Positions 50,211 through 63,242 of a DNA stretch of 64,000 nucleotides are shown piece after piece (position 1 is the first letter of the stretch; each line of letters begins with the position of its first letter). The stretch lies in NCBI GenBank assembly GCA_032173965.1, contig JAVUNC010000004.1:3548501-3612500 (forward strand). Direction: 5' to 3'. The translations under genes were made by a program, and so were the position numbers. The notes under the pieces were generated by a model. The model did not search any database, was not told the DNA's origin, and saw only the letters and a list, made by a program, of their open reading frames with translations. This DNA is from Sitta carolinensis (lineage: Eukaryota > Chordata > Aves > Passeriformes > Sittidae).

Positions 50211-53200
50211 ATGTTCAAGATGAACCTTTGGAGAACATTCCTGATGAGTGCTGGGCTGATATTCTTGGCAGGTGGGTGATGGAGAGGTGTTTTCTCCAGC
50301 CACACCTGTAAAATCCAGTGGGGGTTTGATACAGAATGCCTATGACATGTGGAGAAGAACCTCTAAAAAGTGTTGAAAACTATGGGATATTGACTGGGGC
50401 ACACTGGACATTGTCCACCCTTATTATTGATTTTCCATGGAGTTATTTCCATAGCCATAGAGGAGACTTCTGGATTAATTTTTAATTCTCTGTGTTCTGC
50501 CTGAGTTCATACCATACCTATTGTCTTTTGTTCACTTGATGATAAATATCACTTTTTGCATGTTATAAGGGTTCATGATGCAAAAGTGTCCAATATTTGG
50601 CTTTGGTCATCAATAATGATGTTTGATCAGATTACATCCAAATACAGCTAAGAAGTTGGAAATCTCCTGAAATGTTAATCAGGAAAGTGGATATCACCAT
50701 CAAATGACTTCTGAATATTCTGGTCAGTGGCTGCATAAAAGGAAGCCAAATACTGTTTCATCTCTCAGCTTCAGAGAATGTACCCAAAATAAATCCTAAA
50801 TTACCTAAGGAATTTGGTGTCTTTATGAAAGGCATGGCATAGCAGGTTATAGCTGACTTAACATCATGAAGCAGGAGCTCTTTTCCAGGCCTGGATGTCT
50901 TTCCTAAGCACTTCAGAAGGAAATAGCTGGACAGGCTGTCTTGGAGCCAGAAAAGGATGTATTATGTAGACAGTCTTAATTTTGGTAGGGTGCACAGAAG
51001 TCAGCAAACACATTTCTTTGAGAGATGGAGGAATAAACATGATGTTTATCATCTTTAATTCTTGAGGAGGACAGGAGGCTCAGGCTGTAGCTTGGTTCAC
51101 AAGCCCTGAAGGCACCAACACCTCCTTGAGGGGAGCTTTAAATGGGGGAGAGAGGTGAGGGGAAAGGGATGGGCAACATGATCAATTTGGGTGCCTGAGA
51201 AGGAGAAATGAAATAAAGACTGGGATCACAGGAAGGCAGCTCTCAGATCACTGTGTCTCCTCCTGAATAAGGTGTTCCAGTTATTTGGATTTCCCTTCAG
51301 CCTGATGGAGCTGTTTTGTTTTTGCAGGGACAGCCTCAGGATCACTTGTCAAGCCCCACGAGGGCAGCATTGCTGGAGGAACATGGATTACCATCACTCT
51401 GGATGGTGAGCTTTTAATTCTCATGAAGTATGTGTTGAAATAGAATCATAGAAAGGTTGGATTGAAAGGCATCTTTAAAATCATCTTATTCCACCCCCGT
51501 GCCATGGACAGGGACACCTTCCACTACCTCAGGGTGCTCCAAGCCTTGTCCAACCTGGTCTTGAACACTTCCAGGGATGTAAAAATAACAGATAATCAGC
51601 TCCCTTCTGAGGTTTGTGGTTGGAGTGACAAACCCTACCCAATAGAGCCATAGGCTGTGATGCTCGTAGCATGAAATCAGCTTGAAATTATCACTTTATA
51701 AGTTATTGCTGAAAGTTTGTTTCTAAGAAATAGAAGTAAAAATGTCTATTTTTGCAGATGTAGGGCTAGAAATTTCATCCCTGGTCCTGCCCTTTTATTG
51801 AAGAAAAGCTAAAAATCTGCTTCCTTCATATGTCCCATGACGCTGGAGCTTTTAAAACCCTTATGATAAACATGAGATCTGAGTAAAAATCACAGAAAAT
51901 TATATGTCATGTCCATTTGGGTCCAAAACCAACTGTACAAAGCTAGGTCTGATTTTCCACAGTGATGAATATTTATTCATTGGGAAGAGAGTTGATTTCT
52001 GAACCAGCTGCAAGGTTCCTAGCTGGCACAGGCTGCCCAGGGCAGTGGTAGAGTCACCAGGGGATTTAAAAGATGTGTGGAAATGCATTTGGGGACGTGG
52101 TTTTTACCTTTCAAATTCTCTCCCCCGTCCCCTGGGGGAAAGTGAGTGAGTGGCTGTGTGGGGCTGAGTTGACAGCTGGGGTTAAACCACCACAACATGA
52201 AACTGCACAAACATGGTTTTAAAAAGCCTGATCAAGGGCTCTAAGCATTATTTCTAGAGAAGCTGGGTTGTACCTCCAAAAATGCTCCTTGTGTGATTTG
52301 GAGTGGTCCTGTCCTCACAGAGCTCTTCTGATTAACTTTCTTGCTTAGGCTCAGCATCCCACCAGGTAGAATCTGTCTCTCCAGCCCGTGCATCCCAGCT
52401 GGAGGTGTTCCTGGTGGGTCCAGACCTGCCCAGGCTGCCGTGTGATGTCTCTCCTGTGCATTTGGACTTGCCCACTATAAGGTGCAGAACAAGGTATGGT
52501 CCATAATCACACTGTGGGTGAGACCTTGCCCTTTGTCAAACAGGATCCTCATTTTCCTTCAGTGTCTGCACAGGCAGTTTGGGAGTTGAAAGGATTCCTA
52601 CAGCTGCTACTGTGGCCTCACTGAGCACCTCCTAACCCGGGCTGATTTGTTCTTGTTTCAACCTCATGAAGCTTGAGGCATGAGGGTCACAGTGAGGCTT
52701 CTTGGGCAGCCCAGACTCAGACCTTCCAAGGTGTGTAGACATCTAGCTCTCAGGTGCAAAACTCCCAAGAAAATCTTGGAGGAGTCTCTCCCAGTTTTTG
52801 GTGTCCTTGACCTGTCCAAGGTGATAGAAAGAGGTTATGAATAGAACAGGAAATAAATATGGTTCCAAGCCCCAGCTGGGCAGCTTAGGCTGCCTGTTTT
52901 CTGTCCTGTTCTAACTTTAACACGGGTGGTGGAACTGGAAGACTGGGGTGTCTGAAGTGGGACCTAGTGGGACTCTTCCATATTTTGCTGCTATGATTTG
53001 GCTGGGAGTTAATTCTGCTGGGTGCTGTGCTGGGAAACTGTGTGAATCAAAGATGCAGCACTAATTTATGGACCAGGATCAAGATGCCCTGCAGATCCGG
53101 GCAGCCCTGGGTCATTTTATTACTAATGAATAACGATTATTTTCTGTGCATGCCTAATGAGAATGTTTGTGTTTTGCATTAATAATAATTTGGGTAGAGT

Positions 53201-56200
53201 TCTGATGCAGTCCTGCCACCTTCTGCTCTTAACTGTGATTTCTTGCTGTGCTTCCACATTTCTTTTAAATTGTTATTTTAAAGATTGCCTTCATATGTGT
53301 GAAGTTTGGGCTGGCAGTGCAAATCTCCTTTGCTCTATGGAAGTCTCAGTGGACTTGCTGTGAATGGAGACCCTGTAAAGGACTTGGCATTTCCTAAACA
53401 CAATTTGTATAAAAATAATATAATATTATACATTTTCTTCCACCTAGGTCTTCACCCCAGGAGGGTTTGTACTATGTGGAGGTGATGTTTAAAGGACATG
53501 TGATTAACAACCTGACTGAGGTGGAGAAAGAGAACTATTCTTTCAAGGTAATCATCAAGCAAGTGCAGAACTGAGGATAAAGAATTCAAAGTATTGGAGG
53601 GAGTGAAGCTTCAACACTATGGCACAGGAAATACATTGAAATGGATGGAATCACAGGATGGTTTGGATTGGAAGGGACCTCTAAGACCATTCAATTCCAA
53701 CCCTAAGCTAAGGAAATATGGGGAGAAGCTTTTTGAAAAGGCAGGTTAGAGACAGAACCAGGGGGAATGGCTTCAAACTGAAAGAGAGTAGGTTTAGATT
53801 GGATGTTCATAAAAAACTTCAACGTGAGGCCTGGGAACAGGATTCCTAGAGAAGCTGTGGCTGTCCCTGGATCTCTGGAAGTGTTCCATGCCAGGTTGGA
53901 TGGGGCTTGGAGCAATCTGGGGTAGTGGAAGGTGTTCCTGCCCATGGCAGGTGTTTGGAGAAGTTCTATAAAGTCCATTTCAACCCAAACCATTCTGGGA
54001 TTCTGTGATCTCTTGCAGAGCAGAATCCTTAACCACAACTGTGTGTTTTGGGATGAGGCCTGGTGCATTTGGAAGTCACATACCACCTCTGTGCTAACTT
54101 AGAGCAAAAACCCAGCATTTTCATTAAATTGCACATTAAAGCAGAAGAGTCACTGGGTGGTTCAGCTAGCTTAGGGAGCTGATGAAAAATCACCAGGGGA
54201 TGCTGTTAATGAGGCACATTCCAAGCTAAATAAACCACAGTGTGTCTCTTTGTTTTGGGGCTGGGCCCTGGGAGCTCTGAGTATTAAAAATTAATTTTGC
54301 CTCTGCATTAGATTGGAAAAACTGCTGCAGGCAGCAACAAGTCTGAGCAGCCCACAAGACTCGTGTCAGCCAGTGGCCCCAATTTCATGCTGCTTTTGGC
54401 TTCTTTCTCCACATTTTCTCCAGCCTGGGGTATGGTTGATGTTGCCTTTGCTCCCCAGAAGTGACCATTGCTGGAGGAAGGCTGTGGCTGCTCATTCATT
54501 TTTAATGTGACCAGGAGTAGGAGGGAAGGCAAAGGCTGAGCTCTGAAAAGGAATGGACTTCAAGGAAAGCTTAGGAAAAGCCCCAATATGTGCAATGGTA
54601 TCTTTCAATTATTGCAACAAATTAATTTTTTTATGATATTTATTGGGCTGTGAGCAGCATCTGTAAGTACCAGTGAGGACAGGAGGGGGCTCATAGAGGA
54701 GGTGGGGAAAATGAGCGTGTCCAAAAGGGATGGGGAAGAGTCTGGAGCCCAAATCTGATGAGGGGCAGCTCAGGGGGATGGAGGGGCTCAGCCTGGAGAA
54801 AAGGAGGCTCAGGGAGGACCTTCTGGCTCTGCACAACTCCCTGACAGGAGGATGCAGCCAGGTGGGGCTTGGCCTCTTCTCCCAAGCTGCAAGACACAGG
54901 ATGAGGAAAATTGCCTCAAGCTGCAAGTGGTTTAGGTTGGATATTAGGGAAAATTTCTTCTACAAAGGATTGTCAAACAGCAGGGAATTGGAGGAATCAA
55001 CAGCCCTGGAGGGATTGAAAATCCATACAGAGGTGGCATCTGGGGACATGTTTTACTGGATTTAGCAGTGTTGGATTAATGGCTGGACTTGATGACTTTC
55101 AAGTTTTTTTTCCTCAGAGGTGAAGGAGGTCCTTTCCCCAAAAAATTCTCTGTTGTATTGTTATAAGATGGGCCAAGACCAAGTCTTTGCTCCACTGCTT
55201 TAAGGTACCCAAAAAACTTGCCAAAGAGTGGTTGAAGTATTTCACATGTATGATGATGAAATTTCTCTAAAGATATACTATTGGGAAGAAAAACGGCGTC
55301 ACCACTCAAGATAAAATGCAGGTTTTATCTTCAGCTACAACATGACTTAGAAATTAGATAGTGTATTAAACCGTGTCTTCTGACATTGGATCATGCCAGT
55401 GTGGGCAATTTGGACACAAAGGATGTAAAAATATCATTAATCTGGACTCTGAATGGGGAGGGGGTAAGAAGGGAGTAATTCTCCTTCTTCCCAGAGCAGG
55501 ACTCTGCTTCAAAGGTCAGATGTGGAGTGTGAGTCTCTGAAATGCAGCTCCTGGCTGGGTTGGACTGCTGCAGAAATAGCTGACATTTCACTGCAAATTT
55601 CTCTTTGCAGTTCTCAGCTGAGCAGACACCTGTGGTTTACCAAATTAATCCATCATCTGGCACCCCAGGTATGGGACCTTTCTTTAATCTGTAATGCCAT
55701 ACAGACCTTTTGCTTATTGGGGTTTTAGATTAGACTTTAAAGTTACATGAGAAGTTATTCACTGATTTTGGTCTGAAAAATTAAATGGAATATGTCAGAT
55801 TTTTCCCACCCTATTTCTATTATTTCTGTATTTCCAAGTTTCTTTAGGAGAAAATTGAAAGTTTAATTTTCAAAGTCGAGATTAATCAAGAGATTTTGGT
55901 CTCCCAAGAGTTCAGACAGTCACATGGATGATTATATCACATAGATGTGCCTCAGTCTAAATCAACCCATAATTTTCAGTTGTTTTCAGGTGTAATTCAG
56001 CTCTAGATTCTCGTGCCATGCTTTAGGGTGTCAGTATGGAGGTTTCTATGTATTAGCTGTGTGGATGCTTCACCTCCCAGTGTGAGTGAAGAGCAGGAGA
56101 ATAATCTGGCCACAGATATGCCAAGGTCCCTCTTTAGACCTTCACCCTAGCTGGTGCTCAAAAGATGTAATTTTGGTTGTCTCATGAGGTTCTACAGTGG

Positions 56201-59200
56201 AACTGAGTTAACAAATGGGGTTTAGTTAACAGAAAAATTGAGGGAAAATTGTCAGCTCTGTGCAAATAGAGATCTGCAAAAAAATCTGGAGTGAATTTGG
56301 GATTTTTTGGTGGAAAATGAAGACCTGTGTTTTGAGAAAAGTGAATTAAGGGCAAAATCATCTTGAGCCATGGTAAAAGCTGAGAGTACCTTCAGTGCAG
56401 GAACCTCTGCAAAATCCATAAAGACCACAAATTCCTTTTGTTCAGCTCAGAAAATCTGCAAATAGGTTCTCTGCTTTTAAGACTCCCTTCAATTTCCATT
56501 TCCTCCTAAACAGGAAATTTAATACAGATTCATGGGAAGACAATTGCTGGGAGATATGAGAGCCTGGACTTCAACGTGGATTATATTGATGGGTAATTAT
56601 GAACACTCAGCTATCTGCTGCAGTCCCTGTAAATTGGCATTTCTTCCATCAGCCTCCTCGACAGCAATAAATTGCAGCCAGTTGGCCCAGAATTGCCATT
56701 TACTTCCTTTGTGGTTTATTGCAGCTCATGAGTTGGGCTCCAGCAAACTTTGTTAATCTAATTGCAACTGGTCCATTAAGCTGGTTGGTTTGTTTACTGG
56801 CAGCACAGTCAATCACAGCTCAGTGTGAATTGTACTGTAATTGCAGCTGGCTGCTGTAGATTTTATTTTGGCTAGCAAATTAAAATTTAACTAATTAAAA
56901 TAATGTCAGAGTCGAAAAGTTAAATAAATTTTCCCCTTTCCATTTGCATTTTTTAAAGAAAAAAACCTATTAGTTTGAAGCAGATGCTCTGGTGAGCCAC
57001 AAGACTAAAGAGAAGTATTTTGAGACAAAAGGCTTTGTTGTTCACTGCTTTAAACATTCTGTAGTTGTTTTCTTGTTCTGAGAGGTTTGATTTTTTCATG
57101 TTGCCTCCGTGGTTACATGCAAAAGAGAAAAGCAGGAAAGCTTAAAAAAAAAAAAGCTTATTTTAGGACAGCAGCCCCTTTAAACACAGTGAATATAAAA
57201 TGAACATCAACACTGTCCTACTGTGTGTCATATGTATTTCCATATGTATGGATATATTATCAAATGTTAATTTATGATTTCTGTGCCAGTGGCAGTGAAG
57301 AACTAAGCCCAGGTAAGTATTTTAAAGATGAACTATTAATCTACAGTTACTCTGCTGACAGTTTAAGGATCACTTCAGGAGCCAGGAAAGGCATGTGTTC
57401 TTGGTAGTAAAAATTTTTAATTGAAGCAGCAGATATTCAACAATGAGATGCTTTTTAATGACTTCTCAAACTGATTGGAAATGTCCCTTGCTAAGTGATT
57501 AAACTCCCTGCTGGCATGAAGGGAAGTCCAGTGCAGATCCCTGCCCTGCCCTCCCTACACTGTGCACATCAGCATCCTTTGTTTGGTATAAATTATTGTT
57601 TTACCTGCCCCTGCTGGAGCCCTGGAACCTTTGATCAGAGGGAAGAAAAGCTGCTCTGTCTGAGTGCAGGCTGGACAAGCCTGCAGTGCTCTGCTGCCAG
57701 ATTACTCATTTACAGCTCAGCCTCACCAAAAGGAAATGGCCTCCAAATCCCAGCATACCAGACAGGTTCCCTTTGTGGCTTCACATGAATTATTTGCCCA
57801 TTTTTGGTGTGTTAGGAAATAAGTACCAGGTGGAGACTCGGACTTGACCAGAGCAGTCTGTCACTCAGTCACGCTGATTAAGGATTTGAAGCAAAAAAAG
57901 AGGGAATGGTTTTTTATACTTTTAAGTGTGTTCTGCACTTTTTTTCCGTGCTTTGTATGGGATGCACTGGTCCAGTGATGCTGAACAAACATTTGGTAGC
58001 ACTGATTTTTTTTCAGTCTTCTTAAAAGGAGAAGTTCTTGGTATCGGCCACCTGTATTATTAAAAGGAAGCTCTTTTAGAAAAACCTCATAAAACTGCAT
58101 TCTGAAGCATGGACTATAGAAAACTGCACACTGAGGGATGGGTCATCACAAAGTGTCTGCATTACACGTTTTAATTACCTGTTCCCTTTTATTGACTGTT
58201 AATTCTCAAGAAATCATTGCCAGCCTTTGCTTGTTCTGCTAATTACTCTGAATTTATTCCTCCCACCTTCTTCCTCTTCTCCAGTGAAATTGTCCCATAT
58301 TGATTCTTTAAGGAACAGATATTTAAATTTTTTATTAGGAGCTTGGGTGATATCTACTGGAAGTTGTTTGTAGTGTTTTCCCTCAATGAAATAAAGAAAT
58401 GTCTGAGCTGAACATGTTGATTGTCCTTGCTGTAGTTGATGCTGCCTGCTGGTTTGGAAGGTGTGGGTGGGAATTGCCCTCCTGAGGTTCAGGGAGGGGG
58501 GATTGGATCATTTAGAGCTGGCATGAGGTGTCTCCAAGAGGGCCCTGCTGCACTCTCACAGAGCTGCAGTCCCCACAGTATTTGGGGAATGCACTTTGCA
58601 GGTGCAGAGATGAGGGATTCGTGCTTGTCGCATTTTATGGAAGGTTAATAAATGTTAGATACATGCGGGGGGAAATTCCTGTCCCTTGGGAAAATATTGG
58701 CTGCTGATTTTAACAGGATCAGGTTTTCATCTGCATCACATCATATCTTTCCTGTTTATTTTTTGCCCAGGCCAGCTGTTCTTACATCAGGAGATGGATG
58801 GACCAGTCTCTGCTCTTTTGCTGACAGGAGAGCTGGAAGCATGTCAGTTCTTGTTTACTTTGGGTTTGTGTTGGTGCAAGGGTTCAGCACAGCTTGTGCA
58901 CAAAAAAAAAATAAAATGTGGCTTTTGGAGAAATTCTTCTGCTTTGACTTAAAGTGGAGAAAGACCCTGGGGAGTTATGGTCTGTGATGGGTGGGTGAGG
59001 GGTGCTGGCTTTCTGCAGCTTCAACCACTTAAATGTGAATGTGAGTTAATGATGGGAATTGTGTCATTCCATGACTCCAGAGGGTTGATGTAGTGCCAGC
59101 ATATGTTCTAATTGCTACCTCTCATTCTCACAGTTTAGGAACCTGCAGAGGAGCAAGAAGAAGGGAAACATTTTAGTCGTGTTTGCTCTCCCCTTGTGCC

Positions 59201-62200
59201 TGCATCTGTCCCTGCTCAGTTTTTAATTTCAAGGGGGGGTTCTGAATGCCACCAACAACATCAGTTTCTAGAAATAGGTGTACAGGAGCCAAGTTGGAGC
59301 ACTGCTGCTGGGAGACATCCTCCTAGGCTGCTGAACCATTAGTCATTAGAGGGAAGATGGGTTGTTCCCCTCCCATCTCTCCTATTTCACTGCCATGTTT
59401 CTAAAGACAGCAAACCATGACTATCTTGGGTGTATAAGCCCACATCTTCTATTGGTCAGATGATTCTAATGTATTTTGCTTATTTTTTGCCCCCAAGGCT
59501 CATTGAAGTCCTTTGTCTCTCCACAGTTACCCTATTGAGGCAAAGGATGGATGGGGGACTCTGCAGTGCCGGGTGGAAGGCAACCACATAGGTTGGTGAA
59601 AAGGGGTAAAACCCATGGGTTTCTGTGATTCCTGCAACTCCAGAGCATGGAGGTGTGTCAGGAGTTTCTGTTCTGTCTCTAAAGCTGGAATGTGGCTCAG
59701 GGCTGAGTCCATAAAAGCAGCTTCAGATCAAGGCTTGCCAGCCCTCAGCACAGCCCCTGCCGTGGTTTGTGTCCTCTGCACTGCTAAGGAGAACATTAAG
59801 GGAAACCTTTAGTTTCCTGCTTTAATCCTTCTTCTCTGTGATGGACCTTCTCTTTAGTGCTTTTTTAGAGGAATAAATCGGTGTTCCCTTCTATTCACAG
59901 CCTCTCCAGTAACAGAGGGTGTTATCCCTTTAATTTTTCCTCACTTCCAAGCACTCTGAAGAAGTTCCTAATTTCTTGTGGAGGCTTTGAGCTCCAGCCT
60001 TCCTTTTTGGGAAAGAAATTTTGAGTTACATGTGTAAAACAGACTTTCCTTACTGTTGTAAGGAAAGTGTAAGGAAGGGATAGTGAGGCCTAGGAAACCA
60101 GGACAAGATTTGATAGGATTTACTCTGCATTTCTACCTTAAGGCATTATCACTTTTCTCTCCCCCAGGGTCCCACAACATCAGCTTCTCGGTGTTCAACA
60201 AAGGAAAGTGAGTAAAAAAAAAAATTCTCTCTTCTTCCCTGGTTTTGCATGGGGATACAGCTGCAGTTGAGTCCAGGATATGTGAACAGTGTTTTTCCTG
60301 AATCATGCATTTCATTGCTTAGAAGTAAGGTTTTGCTGTCTTGAGAAGATGGTTGTCTGATTGGAAAAGAAAAGAGGAAATTTTTCTCCCAAAGCATTTC
60401 CACATTGTTGTTTTATACTCTACCTTCAGCACCCAAAACATAAGATATCTTATCTTGGACAAAGGGGAATGGCTGAAGGAGGATGGATTCAGATTGGATA
60501 TTAGGGAGAAATCCTTCCCTGTGAGGGTGGGGAGGCCCTGGCACAGGGTGCCCAGAGAAGCTGTGGCTGCCCCTGGATCCCTGGCAGTGTCCAAGACCAG
60601 GCTGGATGGGGCTTGGATCAACCTGAACTAGTGGAAGGTGTCCCTGCCCATGGCAGGGGGTGGAACTGAATGTTCTTTAACGTCCTTTCCCACCCAAACC
60701 ATTCTGTGATCTGTTAAATCTAGATGAATTAAATCCTTTCACCTTGCTTTTAACTATTCATCCATATGGGAAAGAATTTAACCATAAAAGGAGGTGAAAA
60801 CAGGTTCTGACTGTGTCAAAACGTACTTTACAATGTGTTAGTACTTCTAATAAAGTGTTTCAGCTATTTAATGGGGTCTCATGAATCAATGCCTCAATGT
60901 GCTGATGAAAGGAGTTGTTGGAGCTTGCAGAAATGTTCCACTGTGAGAACATGGTTCTGGAGAGTGAGTATTCAGCCCTGCCAAATGAAGGTCTGCTTTT
61001 ATTTACATGGCCCAGGATCTCTCAGGCATTTTCTCTCTTGCAGGTCAGTGGTGCACAAAGGTGCTTGGCTCCTCAGTGCCAAACAGGAGCTCTTCCTCTA
61101 TCAGACTCATCCAGGTATTCACTGATCCTCCTCTCTGGCACTGTCCTCCATCAGTCCCAGTGTGATCTAAGAAAAGACCTCTCAATTTTGCTTTTCCAAG
61201 GGATATTATAATCCTGTTCTGTCCTCATTTTGGTGTTCCACTCCCCTGGTTTGCTTGACTAAGCAAAAAGCTACAGATCTAAAATTCTGAGACAACCAGA
61301 TTTATGTGTGTTGTTCCTTATCCTGTCAGATCAGTTATAGAGTCAAGGTGTTGCTCACTGAGAGACTTGAACCCCTTAAATCACTCTGTATTTGGTGAGG
61401 CTGAAATTTTGGAAATGCAGACCTCAGGATGAGAACTCCCTCACTGGCTACAGGGAGGAGGTGATGTTCAGCTATTCCAAGAACTGAGTTCTGGATAAGT
61501 GGTGAATGGCAGGGTGCTGCACCATTAGCTAAAAAAATTATTTAAGGTACATTAAAAAAAACCTGCATGTGATGTTTCAAGCTGTATTGTAGATAACTCT
61601 TTGTGAAGAAGGGTAATTTTATGTCTTTATTTACAATTTAATGAAATAACCACGCATGAAGTTTGCTGTGGGCAGAGCACGAGCAGAAAGGTCTGCTAGA
61701 TCTGTCCAGTAGACAGTAGTGTGCTAATCAGCAATCAATACTGTAAAATTGGTGTTTAAATACCAGATGAATTAACAAAGAAAATGCAGGTATAGACAGA
61801 AATCTCTCATCTTTTTCTTATTAGTATGTTTTTTTCAGAGCTATACAAGTAGAACTGGGTTGTTAAGCTCCAACATGAGTGCAAAGTGGGTAACTGTCAT
61901 GAAAGAGAAAAATAGTTTTCCTGCAGAATGGCACAACTGTAGCAGATAAAATCCTGAAAGGTTCTCATGGTCATGATGTGGACACTCAGATGTTCAACTC
62001 CCTCCATTTGTCCCTGAAGTCTGAGGGATTATTGGAAAGAGTGGTAACATTTGAATCTAAGAACTAAATTGAGAAGTGAGTCAGAGAAGGTGAAAGGAAT
62101 TAAAACTGTGTTAATTCTGCCTTTTTCCCCCCAGAGCTCCTCAGTAGCACAGAATAGAGCAGTTTGCAATCTGAGCATGACAGATGCAGCCACTGTTAAG

Positions 62201-63242
62201 TAACAGCCCAAGCATTGCACTGTTCCCCCTGCCATGTGGCCAAATTATCCATGCTGTTCATTCCTGGTGTCATCCCAGAGGCTGCCAAAATAAGGGATCA
62301 GCGAGAAGATGGTTTTGGTTTCATTCACAGGAGCCTGCTCTGGCTGGAAGCAGTGTGAGTGCACTGCAGGCTTTCCCAGAAATGGGGCTGGAATTAACCT
62401 CTGTGCTCAGATCCCTTTTCCTTCCCCTGCAGAGATATTCTCCGTGTTCCCAGCTGGAGGGAGCCTGGCAGGGGGCACTGATCTCACTGTCACTGGGGAT
62501 TTCTTTGAGGAGCCAGTGCAAGTAACTGCTGCAGGTAAGAGCAGAAGCATGGGAATTTTATTTTTTAAAATACAGTTTGGCCCTGATTGCAAAACCCAAG
62601 AGGTGTTCAGGGATAGCAGGGTGGGAATTGCAGGACTCACCTCCAGGAAGGTGCAGTTATTCTGATTGTGGGCATGAACTGTTCTCTTTGCTGGTAGTAT
62701 CAGCCCAGGCTTGTGGCAAAGTGTTGATCCCTTTTGGGAACAAGGTGGATGGGAGGGGATTCTGCCTCTCTGCTCTGGTGAGACCCCACCCAGAGTCCTC
62801 AGCACGGGAAAATCACGGACTGGTTGAAATGAACCCAGAAGTGGGACACAAAAATGATCAGAGGGATAGAACACCTATACTATAAGGAAAAACTGAGCGA
62901 GATGGGGCTGTTCAGACTGGAGAAAATAAGGCTCCAAGGAGACCTTGGAGGATATTCCAGTACCTAAGGGAGCTCCAACAGAGCAACCTGCTCTAGTGCA
63001 GGGTGACCCTGTCCACAGAAGGTGCTGGGAGCTACATGTTTGTGAGCTACCCAAACCCTTCCACGACTCTGGGATGTGTTTATGCTGCAGCTCAGCTGCA
63101 TTTCCAAGTCTCCCACAACACGTTTGTCTCCTTTCCCTGCTGGCAGGTGTTCCCTGTAAACCCACCCACGTATCTCCCCGGGAAATCAGATGCACTACTG
63201 AGCCTGTTGGCCAGGACAGGAGACTTGGTGCCCCCCAGCCAG
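50211..63242 (+). CDS. PKHD1: PKHD1 (fibrocystin/polyductin), N-terminal part
   Basis: PKHD1 encodes a very large type I membrane protein of cilia and duct epithelia. Coding exons: 50211-50271, 51328-51405, 52349-52493, 53448-53547, 55611-55668, 56514-56592, 58771-58842, 59527-59591, 60168-60207, 61044-61114, 62433-62534 and 63147-63242. All phases agree, giving 322 complete codons; the gene runs off the right edge. The acceptor before the ATG is after the T-run, at 50164 or 50170. Residues 1-21 are a signal peptide; ATG 50211 is the first in frame, with a second at 50220. IPT/TIG repeats start at PHEGSIAGGTWITITLDG, INPSSGTPGNLIQIHGK and VFPAGGSLAGGTDLTVTGDF. Other family blocks: PCDVSPVHLDLPTIRCRTR, GTLQCRVEGNHIG, ISFSVFNKGK and GAWLLSAKQELFLYQTH. 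The exon at 58771 has a weak donor, AT before GTCAGT. Position beside IL17A supports the call. Confidence 0.94.
51442..51580 (-). mobile_element. CR1 LINE 3' fragment in PKHD1 intron
   Basis: GAATCATAGAAAGGTTGGAT, CCGTGCCATGGACAGGGACA, GTCTTGAACACTTCCAGGGA in antisense. Confidence 0.92.
51998..52105 (+). mobile_element. CR1 LINE fragment, diverged
   Basis: CTGGCACAGGCTGCCCAGGG, CAGTGGTAGAGTCACCAGGG, then AATGCATTTGGGGACGTGGT, the older CR1 type. Confidence 0.65.
53648..53704 (-). mobile_element. CR1 LINE 3' end in PKHD1 intron
   Basis: GGAATCACAGGATGGTTTGG, ATTGGAAGGGACCTCTAAGA, then CCATTCAATTCCAACCC. Antisense and inverted relative to the copy that follows. Confidence 0.88.
53755..54022 (+). 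mobile_element. CR1 LINE 3' fragment in PKHD1 intron
   Basis: AACCAGGGGGAATGGCTTCA through CTGTCCCTGGATCTCTGGAA to ACCATTCTGGGATTCTGTGA. Sense. Confidence 0.92.
54690..55108 (+). mobile_element. CR1 LINE fragment in PKHD1 intron
   Basis: GGAAGAGTCTGGAGCCCAAA, CAGCCTGGAGAAAAGGAGGC, CCTCTTCTCCCAAGCTGCAA, ending near GGCTGGACTTGATGACTTTC. Confidence 0.9.
56593..58770 (+). other. Large PKHD1 intron between coding exons 6 and 7
   Basis: 2.2 kb, mostly AT-rich and free of CR1. It contains one exon-like 23-bp segment, 57290-57312, which would break the frame. Confidence 0.7.
60468..60715 (+). mobile_element. CR1 LINE 3' fragment in PKHD1 intron
   Basis: AATGGCTGAAGGAGGATGGA to CCCAAACCATTCTGTGATCT. 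One of the copies closest to consensus in the window. Confidence 0.93.
61115..62432 (+). other. PKHD1 intron between coding exons 10 and 11
   Basis: 1.3 kb of AT-rich DNA without recognised repeats or exons. Confidence 0.65.
62845..62995 (+). mobile_element. CR1 LINE internal fragment in PKHD1 intron
   Basis: GGACACAAAAATGATCAGAG, AGACTGGAGAAAATAAGGCT, GAGACCTTGGAGGATATTCC. It matches the part of CR1 upstream of the usual 3' pieces. Confidence 0.8.

Larger units (their letters stand above)
50272..52348 (+). other. PKHD1 introns between coding exons 1 and 3
   Basis: Intronic DNA around the small exon at 51328-51405. It contains an antisense CR1 (51442-51580) and a sense piece (51998-52105). 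Nothing else recognised. Confidence 0.7.

Noticed and set aside
57781..57850. Acceptor-like TTGGTGTGTTAG as the next PKHD1 exon
   Set aside because: In the required phase it hits a stop within two codons; the exon at 58771 fits homology and frame instead.
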